Notes under the pieces: generated by a model
What the model was told of the DNA's origin: nothing
The model's input: the letters and a program-made list of their open reading frames with translations, nothing else
Database searches by the model: none
Translations under genes and position numbers: made by a program
NCBI RefSeq assembly: GCF_001544475.1
Contig: NZ_FCNW02000012.1
Coordinates: 81,576 to 145,575, forward strand
Reading direction: 5' to 3'
Source of the DNA: Caballeronia humi
GTDB taxonomy: Bacteria; Pseudomonadota; Gammaproteobacteria; Burkholderiales; Burkholderiaceae
DNA length: 64,000 nucleotides
Shown here: one piece after another, positions 1-8,791 of the stretch
Layout of the letters: every line of letters begins with the position of its first letter
Position numbering within the stretch: the stretch's first letter is position 1

Positions 1-587
1 GCCGTCAGCCGCTCCGCATCCGATGGGCTCTGCGCGAGCACACGCGCAAAGCCGCCGAACACCTCGCGCGTCGCGCTGCCGAATTTCGCCGCGCGCCGGT
101 ACGAACGCTCCGACATCCGCGCGTTCGTCAGCACGAGCGGCATGTCGGCGCGCTTGCATTCGTCGATGAGCGTAGGCCACACCTCGGTTTCCATGACGAT
201 GCCGAGCGTCGGCCGCCATGCGCGCAAAAAGCGCCGCACGAGATGCGGCAGATCGTAGGGGAGATAGCTGCGCAGCACGCGATCGCCGAAAAGCTGCTCG
301 CCGGTCGCGCGGCCGCTCGGCGTCATGTGCGTGAGCAGGATGCGCGCTTCGGGATGCGCTTTCATCAACGCGTCGATCAGCGGTTGCGCCGCGCGCGTCT
401 CGCCGACCGACACCGCGTGCACCCAGATGAGCGGCGCGAGATCGTCGGCGCGCCGCCCGGGGCCGCGGCCAAAACGCTCGGCGATATGCTCGCGATACCC
501 GCGCTCCTTACGCGAGCGGATCAGAAGACGCAGCACCGCGAGCGGCGCGACGATCCACCATAGCGCGCGATAGATCGGCCTCAGCAT
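1..587 (-). CDS. waaA: Kdo transferase WaaA (KdtA), N-terminal part, cut by window edge
   Basis: The minus-strand frame begins at an ATG at 587 and runs off the left edge, giving about 195 residues of the N-terminal lobe. The start MLRPIYRALWWIVAPLAVL is the membrane-anchor segment typical of the family. It is followed by a VHAVSVGE motif carrying the conserved glutamate, then RILLTHMTPSGR and PYDLP. WaaA is an inner-membrane enzyme (GT30) that adds Kdo from CMP-Kdo to lipid IVA, an essential step in LPS inner-core assembly. It lies 28 bases downstream of kdoO and follows waaC on the same strand, so it is probably the last gene of a waaC-kdoO-waaA transcript. The C-terminal donor-binding lobe is outside the window. 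Confidence 0.93.
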   Translation of the reverse strand, partial: MLRPIYRALWWIVAPLAVLRLLIRSRKERGYREHIAERFGRGPGRRADDLAPLIWVHAVSVGETRAAQPLIDALMKAHPEARILLTHMTPSGRATGEQLFGDRVLRSYLPYDLPHLVRRFLRAWRPTLGIVMETEVWPTLIDECKRADMPLVLTNARMSERSYRRAAKFGSATREVFGGFARVLAQSPSDAERLT

Positions 588-615
588 GCGCGCCCCCGCA
601 CGTGGCGAGCGGCGC

Positions 616-1500
616 TCAAACGAGTGCCCTGCCCTTCAGGCGCTGCAGGATGCCGAGCGGCGCGCAATCGGGCTGCGCCATCGCATCGACGGGGAGGAAG
701 AAGGTCTGCTCGAGCATGTACTGCCCGGACATCACCGCGTGCGACGTCTGGTCGGAGAAGCACACCCACACGCAGCCCGGCGGAAACGGCATCTTCTCCT
801 GCGGCGCGGCCTTCTGATAGTCGAGGTCGGCCTTCATCGCGTCATGCAGATGCAGCATCAGGTGATCGTAGTCGCTGCGCGGCGTCTTCGTGATGTGCAG
901 CAGGTTCATGAGCCACGCGGCGCCGGGCATCTGCGGCTTGATCGCCGGCAGGAAGCGCTTCGCCATGTCCTCGAACGGTTCGCCCACGCGCCACACACGC
1001 GGCGCGCCGTGCGGATTCACGTTCGTGAACACGCGCAGGATGCGCTCGCCGTAGTTCGGCCGCGACGGAAACGCATCGACGTGCAGGCGGCTGTCGTCCT
1101 TGCGCCACGACGTTTCGCGCGTCTCGACCTGATGCAGGCGCAGGCTCGTCGGCGCGACGCGCAACTTGCCGTTGTATTCGGGGAAAAGCCCGTCGACGAG
1201 CGAGCGCGCGTTCGCCTGATAGCGCGCGACCAGCGCACGCACCGCCGACTGCATGACGGCGTCTCCCAGCACGCCCGCGAGCGCGCCGCCGTTCGGCGCC
1301 AGGCTGATGTTCTTGCGCTTGGGATCGGCGATCTTCGGATCGAGCAGCGCTTTCTCGCCGCCTTCGATGGCGAAGCGCAGATTCGGGAAGTACAGCACCT
1401 TGCCGCGCTCGACGCCCGCGACGAGCGTCTCACGCGGCACGGAGAGGTCTTTGCCCTGCCAGTCGCACGAAGCGACTTCGATGATTTGAGATTCGGTCAT
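616..1500 (-). CDS. kdoO: Kdo hydroxylase (Fe(II)/2-oxoglutarate-type dioxygenase)
   Basis: 294 residues. The HVDAFPSRP stretch gives the H140-x-D142 iron-binding pair, followed by a conserved RVFTNVNPHG segment. This matches the KdoO family known from Burkholderia and Yersinia, which hydroxylates the outer Kdo of lipid A-linked Kdo to the Ko sugar using Fe(II), 2-oxoglutarate and oxygen. The position between waaC and waaA fits that job in inner-core LPS modification. Gaps are 33 bases to waaC and 28 bases to waaA, indicating one operon. The start at 1500 (MTESQIIEV) gives normal family length. No signal peptide is visible, so a cytoplasmic, membrane-associated enzyme is likely. Confidence 0.88.
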   Translation of the reverse strand: MTESQIIEVASCDWQGKDLSVPRETLVAGVERGKVLYFPNLRFAIEGGEKALLDPKIADPKRKNISLAPNGGALAGVLGDAVMQSAVRALVARYQANARSLVDGLFPEYNGKLRVAPTSLRLHQVETRETSWRKDDSRLHVDAFPSRPNYGERILRVFTNVNPHGAPRVWRVGEPFEDMAKRFLPAIKPQMPGAAWLMNLLHITKTPRSDYDHLMLHLHDAMKADLDYQKAAPQEKMPFPPGCVWVCFSDQTSHAVMSGQYMLEQTFFLPVDAMAQPDCAPLGILQRLKGRALV

Positions 1501-1533
1501 GTGCCTTCGATACTCCGATGCGGTGCCCGCGTG

Positions 1534-2529
1534 TCACAGCAACCCGAAGCCCGCGAGCGCCGCCTTCACTTCGGCGAGCGTCGGATGATGGTTCGCCTGG
1601 CCGAGATTGATGACCTGCGGCGACCAGTAGCCGCCCGTGCGCCAGGCGGTCGAGAAATTGTACAACTCGACCGTCGGCCGCTTCAGCGCGGCGGCGATGT
1701 GCACGAGGCCGGTATCGACGCCGACCGTCGCCGCCGCGCCGTCGATCAGGCCGACCACCGCCGGCAGCGACAGCTTCGGCGGCACGATCGCCGCCGCGCC
1801 GAATTCCTTCGCGAGCTTCTCGCTGGTCGCGCGTTCGGTCTCGCTGCCCCACGGCAGGACGATCGACGCGCCGCGCCGCACCAAGGACTGCCCGAGCTCG
1901 ATCCACGCGGCGTCGGGCCATTGCTTGTCGGCGCGGGAAGTTGCGTGCACGAATACGACATACGGCACCGGCAGGTTCAGGCCAGTCTGCGACAACGCCA
2001 GCGCGGCGCGCTTCGTGTCGAGGCCGAAGTCGATGTCGTCGGTGGGTTGCGGCGCTGGCAGGTCAAGCGCCGCCGCAACGAGCTGCCGCGTGCGTTCGAC
2101 GACGTGCGTGCGCGATTCAATGGGCACGCGCCGGTCATAGAAAAAGCGCACCGGCCATTCGAAGCCCGCGCCTTCGGTGCGGTTCGCGAGCCCGGTGAGC
2201 GGCCCGCGCGCCCAGCTCGCCACCCACGCCGTCTTGATGAGCCCCTGGCAGTCGATCACGAGGTCGTACTTCTCCGCTTCCAGTTCGCGCCGGAACTTGC
2301 CGATCTCACCCCAGTTCGCGGCCGAAAACCAGCGCTTGCGCCAGCGGCGCAGGGAAAACGGAATCGCGCGGCGCACGCCGTCGACGAGTTCGACGAGACT
2401 CGCGAAACTCTCCTCGACCAGCCAGTCGATCTGCGCGTCGGGGTATCGGCGGCGGATGTCGGCGATGACCGGCATGTTGTGGACGACGTCGCCAAGCGAC
2501 GACACCCGGACAATCAAGATCTTTTGCAC
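1534..2529 (-). CDS. waaC: LPS heptosyltransferase I
   Basis: 331 residues, the usual length for WaaC. The N-terminus MQKILIVRVSSLGDVVHNMP is the classic GT9 start. The C-terminal half carries GVDTGLVHIAAALKRPTVELY, the ADP-heptose-binding region, and the FVHATSRADKQWP segment is also typical. The enzyme transfers the first L-glycero-D-manno-heptose onto Kdo2-lipid A at the inner face of the inner membrane. It is probably the first gene of the waaC-kdoO-waaA unit, because a strong terminator for manB lies just upstream at 2622-2654. A promoter should therefore lie between about 2530 and 2620, although I see no convincing -35/-10 pair there. Confidence 0.93.
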   Translation of the reverse strand: MQKILIVRVSSLGDVVHNMPVIADIRRRYPDAQIDWLVEESFASLVELVDGVRRAIPFSLRRWRKRWFSAANWGEIGKFRRELEAEKYDLVIDCQGLIKTAWVASWARGPLTGLANRTEGAGFEWPVRFFYDRRVPIESRTHVVERTRQLVAAALDLPAPQPTDDIDFGLDTKRAALALSQTGLNLPVPYVVFVHATSRADKQWPDAAWIELGQSLVRRGASIVLPWGSETERATSEKLAKEFGAAAIVPPKLSLPAVVGLIDGAAATVGVDTGLVHIAAALKRPTVELYNFSTAWRTGGYWSPQVINLGQANHHPTLAEVKAALAGFGLL

Positions 2530-2621
2530 GCTGTGGACGATGAGCGCCGCACGTCGGCGCGGCGCGTGGACAAAATGAGATGGGCGATTTTAGCGCGGCC
2601 GGGATGCAGCGGCGCCATAAA

Positions 2622-2654
2622 AAACGGCGCGGTTCCGGGGGAACCGCGCCGTTT
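2622..2654 (-). terminator. Rho-independent terminator after manB
   Basis: A perfect 15-bp inverted repeat with a 3-base loop. On the minus strand it is followed by a run of six T, so it should end the manB transcript, whose stop lies at 2679. It separates manB from waaC and implies that waaC has its own promoter. Confidence 0.85.
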
Positions 2655-2678
2655 CTTCACATCGAACAATTAAAACGG

Positions 2679-4085
2679 TCAGAACGGCAGCTTCGCGTCC
2701 GCCTTCTCCGCGAGAATCACGCGGCGGAAGTCTTCCTGGATGCGCTTGAGCGCTTCCTCGCTGTCCGCCTCGAAGCGCATCACGACGACCGGCGTCGTAT
2801 TCGACGAACGCGCGAGGCCGAAGCCGTCCGGATACTCGACGCGCAGGCCGTCGATGGTCAGCACGTCGTCGGCGCCGGTGAATTTCGCCGATTTCTGCAG
2901 GCGCGCGATCAGTTCGAAGTTCTCGCCTTCGTTCAGCTTCAGTTGCAGTTCGGGCGTCGAGAGCGAGTTCGGCAGGTCGTTCAGCAGCTTGCTCGGATCG
3001 GCTACACGCGAGATGATTTCGAGCATCCGCGCGCCGGTGTAGAGACCGTCGTCGAAGCCGTACCAGCGGTCCTTGAAGAACACGTGGCCGCTCATTTCGC
3101 CCGCGAGCGGCGCGCCGGTTTCGCGCAGCTTCGCCTTCACGAGCGAGTGGCCGGTCTTCCACATCACCGGTTCGCCGCCCTGGTCGCGTACCCACTTCGC
3201 GAGATTACGCGTGCACTTCACGTCGTAGATGATCTGGCCGCCCTTGTTGCGCGACAGCACTTCCTGCGCGAACAGCATCAACTGGCGATCCGGATAGATG
3301 ATCTCGCCATCTTTCGTGACGACTCCCAGACGGTCGCCGTCGCCGTCGAAGGCGAAGCCGATTTCGGCGTCGGTTTCCTTCAGGGCCTTGATGACATCCT
3401 GCAGGTTCTCGGCATGCGCCGGGTCCGGGTGGTGATTCGGGAAGTTGCCGTCGATGTCCGTGAACAACTCCACGAGTTCGCAGCCGAGCGCCTTGAAAAG
3501 ACGCGGCGCGAGCCCGCCCGCGACGCCGTTGCCCGTGTCGATCACGATCTTCATCGGGCGCACCGGCTTTACGTCGCTCACGATGCGGTCCAGATAAACC
3601 TGCGAAATGTCGTACTCGGTGTACGTGCCTTCACCTTCCGTGAAGTCCTCGTCGACGATGCGCTTGTATAGCTCCTGAATCTGGTCGCCGTAGATCGCCG
3701 CGCCGCGCAGGACCATCTTGAAACCGTTATAGTCCGGCGGATTGTGGCTGCCCGTCACGACGATGCACGAATCGACGCGGCGCTCGCCCGAGGGCAATTG
3801 CAGCGGCACGCTCGCGGCGAAATAACCGACGGGCGTGGGCACCATGCCGACATCGACGACATCGACGCCCGCTTGTCGCAGGCCGTCGGCGAGCGCGCCG
3901 ACGAGTTCCGGGCCCGACAGGCGCCCATCGCGCGCGACGACGGCGGAGTCGCCGCCCTGCTTCCTGATCTCGCTACCGAAGGCGCGGCCGATGCTGCGCG
4001 CGACGTCCGCATCGACCGTCTTGCCGACGATGCCACGGATGTCGTACGCCTTGAAGATGGATTGGGAAATCTGTGACTGGCTCAT
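2679..4085 (-). CDS. manB: Phosphomannomutase/phosphoglucomutase
   Basis: 468 residues of the alpha-D-phosphohexomutase superfamily (AlgC/ManB type). The phosphoserine loop TGSHNPPDYNGFK puts the catalytic serine at about residue 113, and the metal-binding loop DGDGDR lies at 247-252. The sugar-binding GEMSGH motif and a C-terminal phosphate-binding region are present. It interconverts hexose 6-phosphate and 1-phosphate, making mannose 1-phosphate for ManC (33078-34616) and possibly glucose 1-phosphate for GalU (40015-40977). It stands alone on its transcript, with a terminator behind it and a divergent intergenic region in front. This placement next to waaC is common in Burkholderia LPS loci. 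Confidence 0.93.
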   Translation of the reverse strand: MSQSQISQSIFKAYDIRGIVGKTVDADVARSIGRAFGSEIRKQGGDSAVVARDGRLSGPELVGALADGLRQAGVDVVDVGMVPTPVGYFAASVPLQLPSGERRVDSCIVVTGSHNPPDYNGFKMVLRGAAIYGDQIQELYKRIVDEDFTEGEGTYTEYDISQVYLDRIVSDVKPVRPMKIVIDTGNGVAGGLAPRLFKALGCELVELFTDIDGNFPNHHPDPAHAENLQDVIKALKETDAEIGFAFDGDGDRLGVVTKDGEIIYPDRQLMLFAQEVLSRNKGGQIIYDVKCTRNLAKWVRDQGGEPVMWKTGHSLVKAKLRETGAPLAGEMSGHVFFKDRWYGFDDGLYTGARMLEIISRVADPSKLLNDLPNSLSTPELQLKLNEGENFELIARLQKSAKFTGADDVLTIDGLRVEYPDGFGLARSSNTTPVVVMRFEADSEEALKRIQEDFRRVILAEKADAKLPF

Positions 4086-4467
4086 GGAATGGCTACCTGT
4101 CTATTTGTTGATGGATTCTCGGCGATGCAGCCAGCGGGCTTGCAGGTCGTGACCGACGGACATGCACGCGAACGAGCGTCACGCGTGCGGGCAACTTCGA
4201 AAGCAACGATGTTGCATGGGCCAAGCAGCTTCGCGTCCGGGCCGCGCCTTCGATGGGAGCGATCCCGTTCACACTTATAATCGCAGTCTTTCAGCAGTTT
4301 CCTAGCAAATTCCTGCGCAAACATTCTAATCCAATGCCTCGCCGCCCCTTAGCCTCGAATGCACGAAATGCGGCGCCTGAGCGGTCAAACGCACATTCTT
4401 CCTGCCACGACTCGCTCATTGCATCGGGTGATCGAACCACGCCAGCACATCGCGTGCCCGGTCCCGC
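4086..4467. other. Divergent intergenic region manB / wzx
   Basis: 382 bases between two divergent starts, presumably holding both promoters. A perfect -10 hexamer TATAAT on the plus strand lies at 4276-4281, about 190 bases before the flippase start, but there is no good -35 at the right distance. I see no credible gene here. Confidence 0.5.
4276..4281 (+). promoter_or_regulatory. Possible -10 box for the wzx operon
   Basis: TATAAT matches the sigma70 -10 consensus exactly in otherwise GC-rich DNA. The bases 17-18 upstream do not resemble TTGACA, so this would need an activator or is a chance match. Confidence 0.3.
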
Positions 4468-5724
4468 ATGCTGAGTCGCATCGGCAATCGCGATGTCGCG
4501 AAGGCGCTCGCGAATATCGTCTGGCTCGGGCTCGAACGCGTGACGCAGATCGTCGTCGCGATCGTCATCAGTGGGCTGCTTGCGCGTTATTTCGGCCCCG
4601 ACGCGTTCGGCAAGTGGCAGTACGCGAACACGCTGCTGCTCGTGCTCGCGCCGATGACCTGGGTGTGCGGCGCCGAAATCCTCGTGCCGACCATCGTCCA
4701 CCGGCCGGCGGGCGAAGTCGGCCGGGTGCTCGGCAGCGCGTTCGTGTTGCGCATGGCCGTGTCCGTGCTCGCGCTCGTCGCGACGTGGGCGTGGATCGCG
4801 TTCGGCCATCTCGATGCGCTCGTCGGCGCAATGCTCGCCGGGCTCGCCGTGACGATGCTGTTTCGCGAGCCGCTCGTCGGCGTGATCAACGCCTGGCTCC
4901 AGAGCATGACCTACAGCAAGCCGCAACTCGCGGCGAGCATGTTCACGGCGCTTGTAAAGGCCGCGCTCGTCTATGCGTTCGTGCGGGCGAGTGCGGGTTT
5001 CGCGAGCTTCGGCTGGCTGTGGGCGCTGGAAGCGGCCGCGATCGCGGGCTTGCTGCTGCATTACTACAGAAAGCGCCACGGCGGCACGCTCGGCTGGGAG
5101 TTCGACGGGCGCCTCTTTCGCCAGTTCGCGAGCGCGGGCACAGTGTTCTGGATCGGCCTCGTGTGCATGTATCTGTTCCTTAAACTCGATCGCCTGATGC
5201 TCGAACGCTTCATCTCGTTCGCCGATCTCGGGCGCTATTCGGCCGCGCAGCAGTTGAACGAAAACTGGATCACGCTCGCGCTGATGCTCGCGCAGACCAT
5301 CGCGCCGGCCTTCGTCTATCGCGTGCAGGACACGAAGTTGCTGAAGCGCAACATCATCCGACTCGTCGCGATGACGGCTGCGCTGATGATCGCCGGCGCG
5401 ATCGTGCTCGACCTGCTCGCGGGTTTCATCATCACGCGCGTGTTCGGGCCGGATTACGAAGGCGCGATCGATATTTTCCGCTGGGCAGTGTGGCTCTCGG
5501 TCCCGGCGGGTATCGAAGCGATCGGCAATCTCGTCGTGCTGAAATATCAGGCCAAGTTCGTGTTGCTCACAAAGTGGCTGCTCGCGCTCGCGGTGGCGTT
5601 CGTCGTCGACTGGATCGCGATTCCGCACCTCGGCGGACATGGTGCGCTGATTGGCCTGGCGGTGGGCTATCTCGCGGCGGCGAGCGTCAATCTCTACTAC
5701 ATCCGCTACAGGCTGAGCGCATGA
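4468..5724 (+). CDS. wzx: Wzx-type oligosaccharide flippase
   Basis: 418 residues, almost entirely hydrophobic segments alternating with short charged loops, consistent with about 12 membrane helices of the MOP superfamily. The early segment LLARYFGPDAFGKWQYANTL is typical of O-antigen/teichoic-acid flippases. The protein should move an undecaprenyl-diphosphate-linked repeat unit across the inner membrane. It is first in a plus-strand operon with GT2, GT4, galE and a WecA-like transferase. Its stop overlaps the next start as ATGA at 5721-5724, implying translational coupling. The substrate cannot be told from sequence. A second flippase lies at 12186-13436. Confidence 0.85.
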   Translation: MLSRIGNRDVAKALANIVWLGLERVTQIVVAIVISGLLARYFGPDAFGKWQYANTLLLVLAPMTWVCGAEILVPTIVHRPAGEVGRVLGSAFVLRMAVSVLALVATWAWIAFGHLDALVGAMLAGLAVTMLFREPLVGVINAWLQSMTYSKPQLAASMFTALVKAALVYAFVRASAGFASFGWLWALEAAAIAGLLLHYYRKRHGGTLGWEFDGRLFRQFASAGTVFWIGLVCMYLFLKLDRLMLERFISFADLGRYSAAQQLNENWITLALMLAQTIAPAFVYRVQDTKLLKRNIIRLVAMTAALMIAGAIVLDLLAGFIITRVFGPDYEGAIDIFRWAVWLSVPAGIEAIGNLVVLKYQAKFVLLTKWLLALAVAFVVDWIAIPHLGGHGALIGLAVGYLAAASVNLYYIRYRLSA

Positions 5725-6503
5725 ACGACGTCGCGATCCTGCTTCCCGCGTTCAACGGACAAGCCGAACTCGAACGCACGCTCGCGTCGTTCCGCGAGGA
5801 ATCGAGCGTGCGCGTGCTGATCGTCGATGACGGCAGCACGCCGCCGATCGTCGCGCCATCGATGCGCGGACTCGACATCGAAGTCCTGCGTCTGCCGGCG
5901 AATGGCGGCATCGAGCGCGCGCTGGCCGCGGGCATCGATGCGCTTGCCGCACGCGGCATCCGCTACGCGGCACGCATCGACGCCGGCGATCTCGCGACGC
6001 CGCAGCGCATCGCGAAACAGCGCGCGTATATGGAGGCGCATCCGCGCGTCGCTGCGCTCGGCATGTGGACGCACGTAGTGAGCACCGAAGGCGCACCGCT
6101 TTTCGACCTCACGCCGCCCGCCGATCCCGCCGCGATTCGCCGCGTGATGCTGATGCGCTCGTGCTTCGCGCATCCGTCGATGATGCTGCGCGTCGATGCC
6201 GTGCGCGAGGCGGGCAACTATCGCGCGCAGTATCGCGCGGCGGAAGACCTCGATCTGATCCTGCGCCTGATGCAACGGCACGACTGCGCGAACCTGCCGG
6301 AATTCGGCCTTTATTACGAGTCGAACGAAGGCGGTATCAGCGCCACGAAACGCCGTACGCAAGTGCTGTCAACGCTGCGCCTGCAACTGCGTTACTTTCG
6401 TGCGGGCAACCTCCCCGACTGGATCGGCGTGGCGAAGAGCGTCGCGCATCTCGTGCTGCCGTATCGCGCGTTGCGTCGTTTGAAGGCGCAACTGCTCCGT
6501 TAA
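5721..6503 (+). CDS. Family 2 glycosyltransferase
   Basis: 260 residues starting at the ATG that overlaps the flippase stop. The GT-A fold is visible: VAILLPAFNG, the nucleotide-binding VLIVDDGST, ARIDAGD in the DxD position, and AAEDLDLILR with the ED pair typical of the catalytic base region. It should add one sugar of the lipid-linked repeat unit on the cytoplasmic face. An upstream in-frame extension exists but lies inside the flippase gene in another frame, so the ATGA overlap is the better start. Donor and acceptor are unknown. Confidence 0.85.
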   Translation: MNDVAILLPAFNGQAELERTLASFREESSVRVLIVDDGSTPPIVAPSMRGLDIEVLRLPANGGIERALAAGIDALAARGIRYAARIDAGDLATPQRIAKQRAYMEAHPRVAALGMWTHVVSTEGAPLFDLTPPADPAAIRRVMLMRSCFAHPSMMLRVDAVREAGNYRAQYRAAEDLDLILRLMQRHDCANLPEFGLYYESNEGGISATKRRTQVLSTLRLQLRYFRAGNLPDWIGVAKSVAHLVLPYRALRRLKAQLLR

Positions 6504-6522
6504 CCCCTTTCTCGCATACCGG

Positions 6523-7662
6523 ATGACCGCACAACCCGAACGCCTTCGCATCGCCCTCGTCTGCAACACGGCGTGGGCGATCTACACGTATCGGCGGGGC
6601 GTGCTGCGGATGCTGACCGAACGCGGCGCGGAAGTCACCATCATCGCGCCGCGCGACCGCACGTTCGAACCGCTCATCGCGATGGGATGCCGCTGCGTCG
6701 AGTTGCCGGTCGCCTCCAAAGGGACCGATCCGCGCGAGGACCTGAAGACGCTCGCCGCGCTCTACCGCGAATACCGCGCGACGCGCCCGCACGTCGTCTT
6801 TCACTACACGATCAAGCCGAATATCTACGGGTCGATCGCGGCGCGGCTCGCGCGCGTGCCGTCGATCGCGGTGACGACCGGGCTCGGCTACGTCTTCATC
6901 CAGAAGAGCCGTACGGCGATGGTGGCAAAACGCCTCTACCGCTTCGCATTTCGCTTTCCGCGCGAAGTGTGGTTCCTCAACCGCGACGATCGCGACGCAT
7001 TCGCCAGGCAGGATCTGCTCGCGCATCCGGATCGCGCGCGCCTGCTGCACGGCGAAGGCGTCGATCTCGACGAATACGCGTTCGAACCGTTGCCCGAGCG
7101 CGAGTCGTTCGTGTTCATCCTGATCGGGCGGCTCCTGTGGGACAAGGGCGTCGCGGAATTCGTGGAAGCTGCGCGGCGTGTGCGCGCAATTTATCCGAAC
7201 GCACGTTTCCAATTGCTCGGGCCGGTCGGCGTAGATAACCCGAGCGCGATCTCCCGCACGGAAGTCGACGCGTGGGAGCGCGACAATGTGATCGAATACC
7301 TCGGCGAGGCGCATGACGTGCGCCCTCACATTGCAAACGCCGATTGCGTCGTGTTGCCCTCCTATCGCGAAGGCGTGCCGCGCACCTTGATGGAAGCCTC
7401 GGCGATGGGCCGCCCGATCGTCGCGACGGACGTCCCCGGCTGCCGCGAAGTGGTCGAGGATGGCGTGACGGGGCTTCTGTGCGAAGCGAAAAACGCGGAC
7501 AGTCTTGCGCACCAGCTCGAACGCATGCTCACGCTCGATGCGCGGCAACGCGCGGAGATGGGCGTGCAGGGCCGCGCCAAGGTCGCCCAAGAATTCGACG
7601 AAAACGCCGTCGTCGAGCGATATAAAGGCACAATACGCGCAATTACCGGCGTTTCACTCTGA
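6523..7662 (+). CDS. Family 4 glycosyltransferase
   Basis: 379 residues with a GT-B layout. The N-terminal acceptor lobe contains HYTIKPNIYGSIAARL and TTGLGYVF. The C-terminal donor lobe has LIGRLLWDKGVAEFVEAA, then PSYREGVPRTLMEASAMGRP, with the E-x7-E pair of retaining GT4 enzymes. It resembles enzymes that transfer N-acetylhexosamine or hexose in O-antigen assembly. It sits 19 bases after the GT2 gene and 28 bases before galE, so it belongs to the same operon. Specificity is not readable. Confidence 0.86.
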   Translation: MTAQPERLRIALVCNTAWAIYTYRRGVLRMLTERGAEVTIIAPRDRTFEPLIAMGCRCVELPVASKGTDPREDLKTLAALYREYRATRPHVVFHYTIKPNIYGSIAARLARVPSIAVTTGLGYVFIQKSRTAMVAKRLYRFAFRFPREVWFLNRDDRDAFARQDLLAHPDRARLLHGEGVDLDEYAFEPLPERESFVFILIGRLLWDKGVAEFVEAARRVRAIYPNARFQLLGPVGVDNPSAISRTEVDAWERDNVIEYLGEAHDVRPHIANADCVVLPSYREGVPRTLMEASAMGRPIVATDVPGCREVVEDGVTGLLCEAKNADSLAHQLERMLTLDARQRAEMGVQGRAKVAQEFDENAVVERYKGTIRAITGVSL

Positions 7663-7690
7663 CCCAAGCGTCACCCGGAGACCTCGAAAC

Positions 7691-8725
7691 ATGACGGACA
7701 ACAAGCAACTCAAGGGCACGATCCTCGTCACCGGCGGCGCCGGCTTCATCGGCTCGCACACCTGCGTCGAATTGCTCGACGACGGCTACGACGTCGTCGT
7801 GGTGGACAACCTCGTGAACAGCAACGCGGAGTCGCTTGCACGGGTCCAGAAGATCGCCGGCAAGCAGCTCGCGTTCTACGCAGCCGATGCCCGCGACGAA
7901 GCCGCGCTCGCCAAAGTGTTCGACGACCATCCGATCACTGGCGCGATCCACTTCGCGGCGTTGAAATCCGTGGGCGAATCGGTTGCAAAGCCGATCGAGT
8001 ATTACCGCAACAACATCGACAGCCTGCTCGTCGTGCTCGACACGATGCGCGCACGCAACGTGAAGAACTTCGTGTTCAGCTCGTCGGCGACGGTGTACGG
8101 CGTGCCGCAAAGCGTGCCCATCGACGAATCGTTTCCGCTCTCGGCGACCAATCCCTACGGCCAGTCGAAGCTGATCGCGGAACAAGTGCTGCGCGATCTT
8201 GAACTCTCCGATCCGTCGTGGCGCATCGCGACGCTGCGCTACTTCAATCCGGTCGGCGCGCATAAGAGCGGCCTGATCGGTGAAGATCCGGCCGGCGTGC
8301 CGAACAATCTGATGCCGTACGTGGCCCAGGTGGCGGTCGGCAAGCTGGAGCGCCTGCGCATCTTCGGCAGCGACTACGAGACCCACGACGGCACGGGCGT
8401 GCGCGACTACATCCACGTCGTGGACCTCGCGCGCGGCCATATCGCGGCGATCAATGCGCTGAAGACGCTCGACCGCAGCTTCGTCGTCAATCTGGGCACG
8501 GGCCAGGGCTACAGTGTGCTCGACGTCGTGAAGGCGTTCGAGGCGGCGTCGGGCAAGCCCGTGCCGTACGAGATCGTCGCGCGCCGCCCGGGCGACGTTG
8601 GCGCGTGCTACGCCGATCCGGCCGCCGCGGCGAAGCTGATCGGCTGGCGCGCGGAATACGGCATCGAACGCATGTGCGCCGATCACTGGCGCTGGCAGTC
8701 GCAGAATCCGAACGGTTTTGCCTGA
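7691..8725 (+). CDS. galE: UDP-glucose 4-epimerase
   Basis: 344 residues. The Rossmann motif GGAGFIG is at 15-21, SSATVYG near 131-137 supplies the catalytic serine, and Y156-x3-K160 is in YGQSK. RDYIHVVDLA and LGTGQGYSVLDVV are classic GalE motifs. It interconverts UDP-glucose and UDP-galactose, and possibly the N-acetyl forms, for the surrounding glycosyltransferases. The ATG at 7691 has a GGAG Shine-Dalgarno about 10 bases upstream, better than an in-frame earlier start inside the preceding gene. GalU at 40015-40977 can supply its UDP-glucose. Confidence 0.94.
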   Translation: MTDNKQLKGTILVTGGAGFIGSHTCVELLDDGYDVVVVDNLVNSNAESLARVQKIAGKQLAFYAADARDEAALAKVFDDHPITGAIHFAALKSVGESVAKPIEYYRNNIDSLLVVLDTMRARNVKNFVFSSSATVYGVPQSVPIDESFPLSATNPYGQSKLIAEQVLRDLELSDPSWRIATLRYFNPVGAHKSGLIGEDPAGVPNNLMPYVAQVAVGKLERLRIFGSDYETHDGTGVRDYIHVVDLARGHIAAINALKTLDRSFVVNLGTGQGYSVLDVVKAFEAASGKPVPYEIVARRPGDVGACYADPAAAAKLIGWRAEYGIERMCADHWRWQSQNPNGFA

Positions 8726-8732
8726 GGCCCGG

Positions 8733-8761
8733 CGGGCGCGCGTGCACCACGCGCGAGCCCG
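8733..8761 (+). terminator. GC-rich hairpin between galE and the WecA-like gene
   Basis: A stem of about 12 bp with a 2-base bulge and 3-base loop, followed a few bases on by a CCCTTTTTC stretch. It resembles a weak terminator or attenuator inside the operon, which would lower expression of the next gene. The T run is not adjacent to the stem, hence modest confidence. Confidence 0.4.
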
Positions 8762-8791
8762 CGAGCTTCCCTTTTTCAACGGTCATTCTTC

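Noticed and set aside
586..2673. Long open frame on the plus strand (about 695 codons)
   Set aside because: It is antisense to kdoO and waaC, which carry clear family motifs; its product is Arg/His/Asp-rich, as expected from the shadow of GC-rich genes.
4291..5640. Open frame of about 449 codons on the minus strand
   Set aside because: Antisense to the flippase; charged low-complexity product typical of a shadow of a membrane protein gene.
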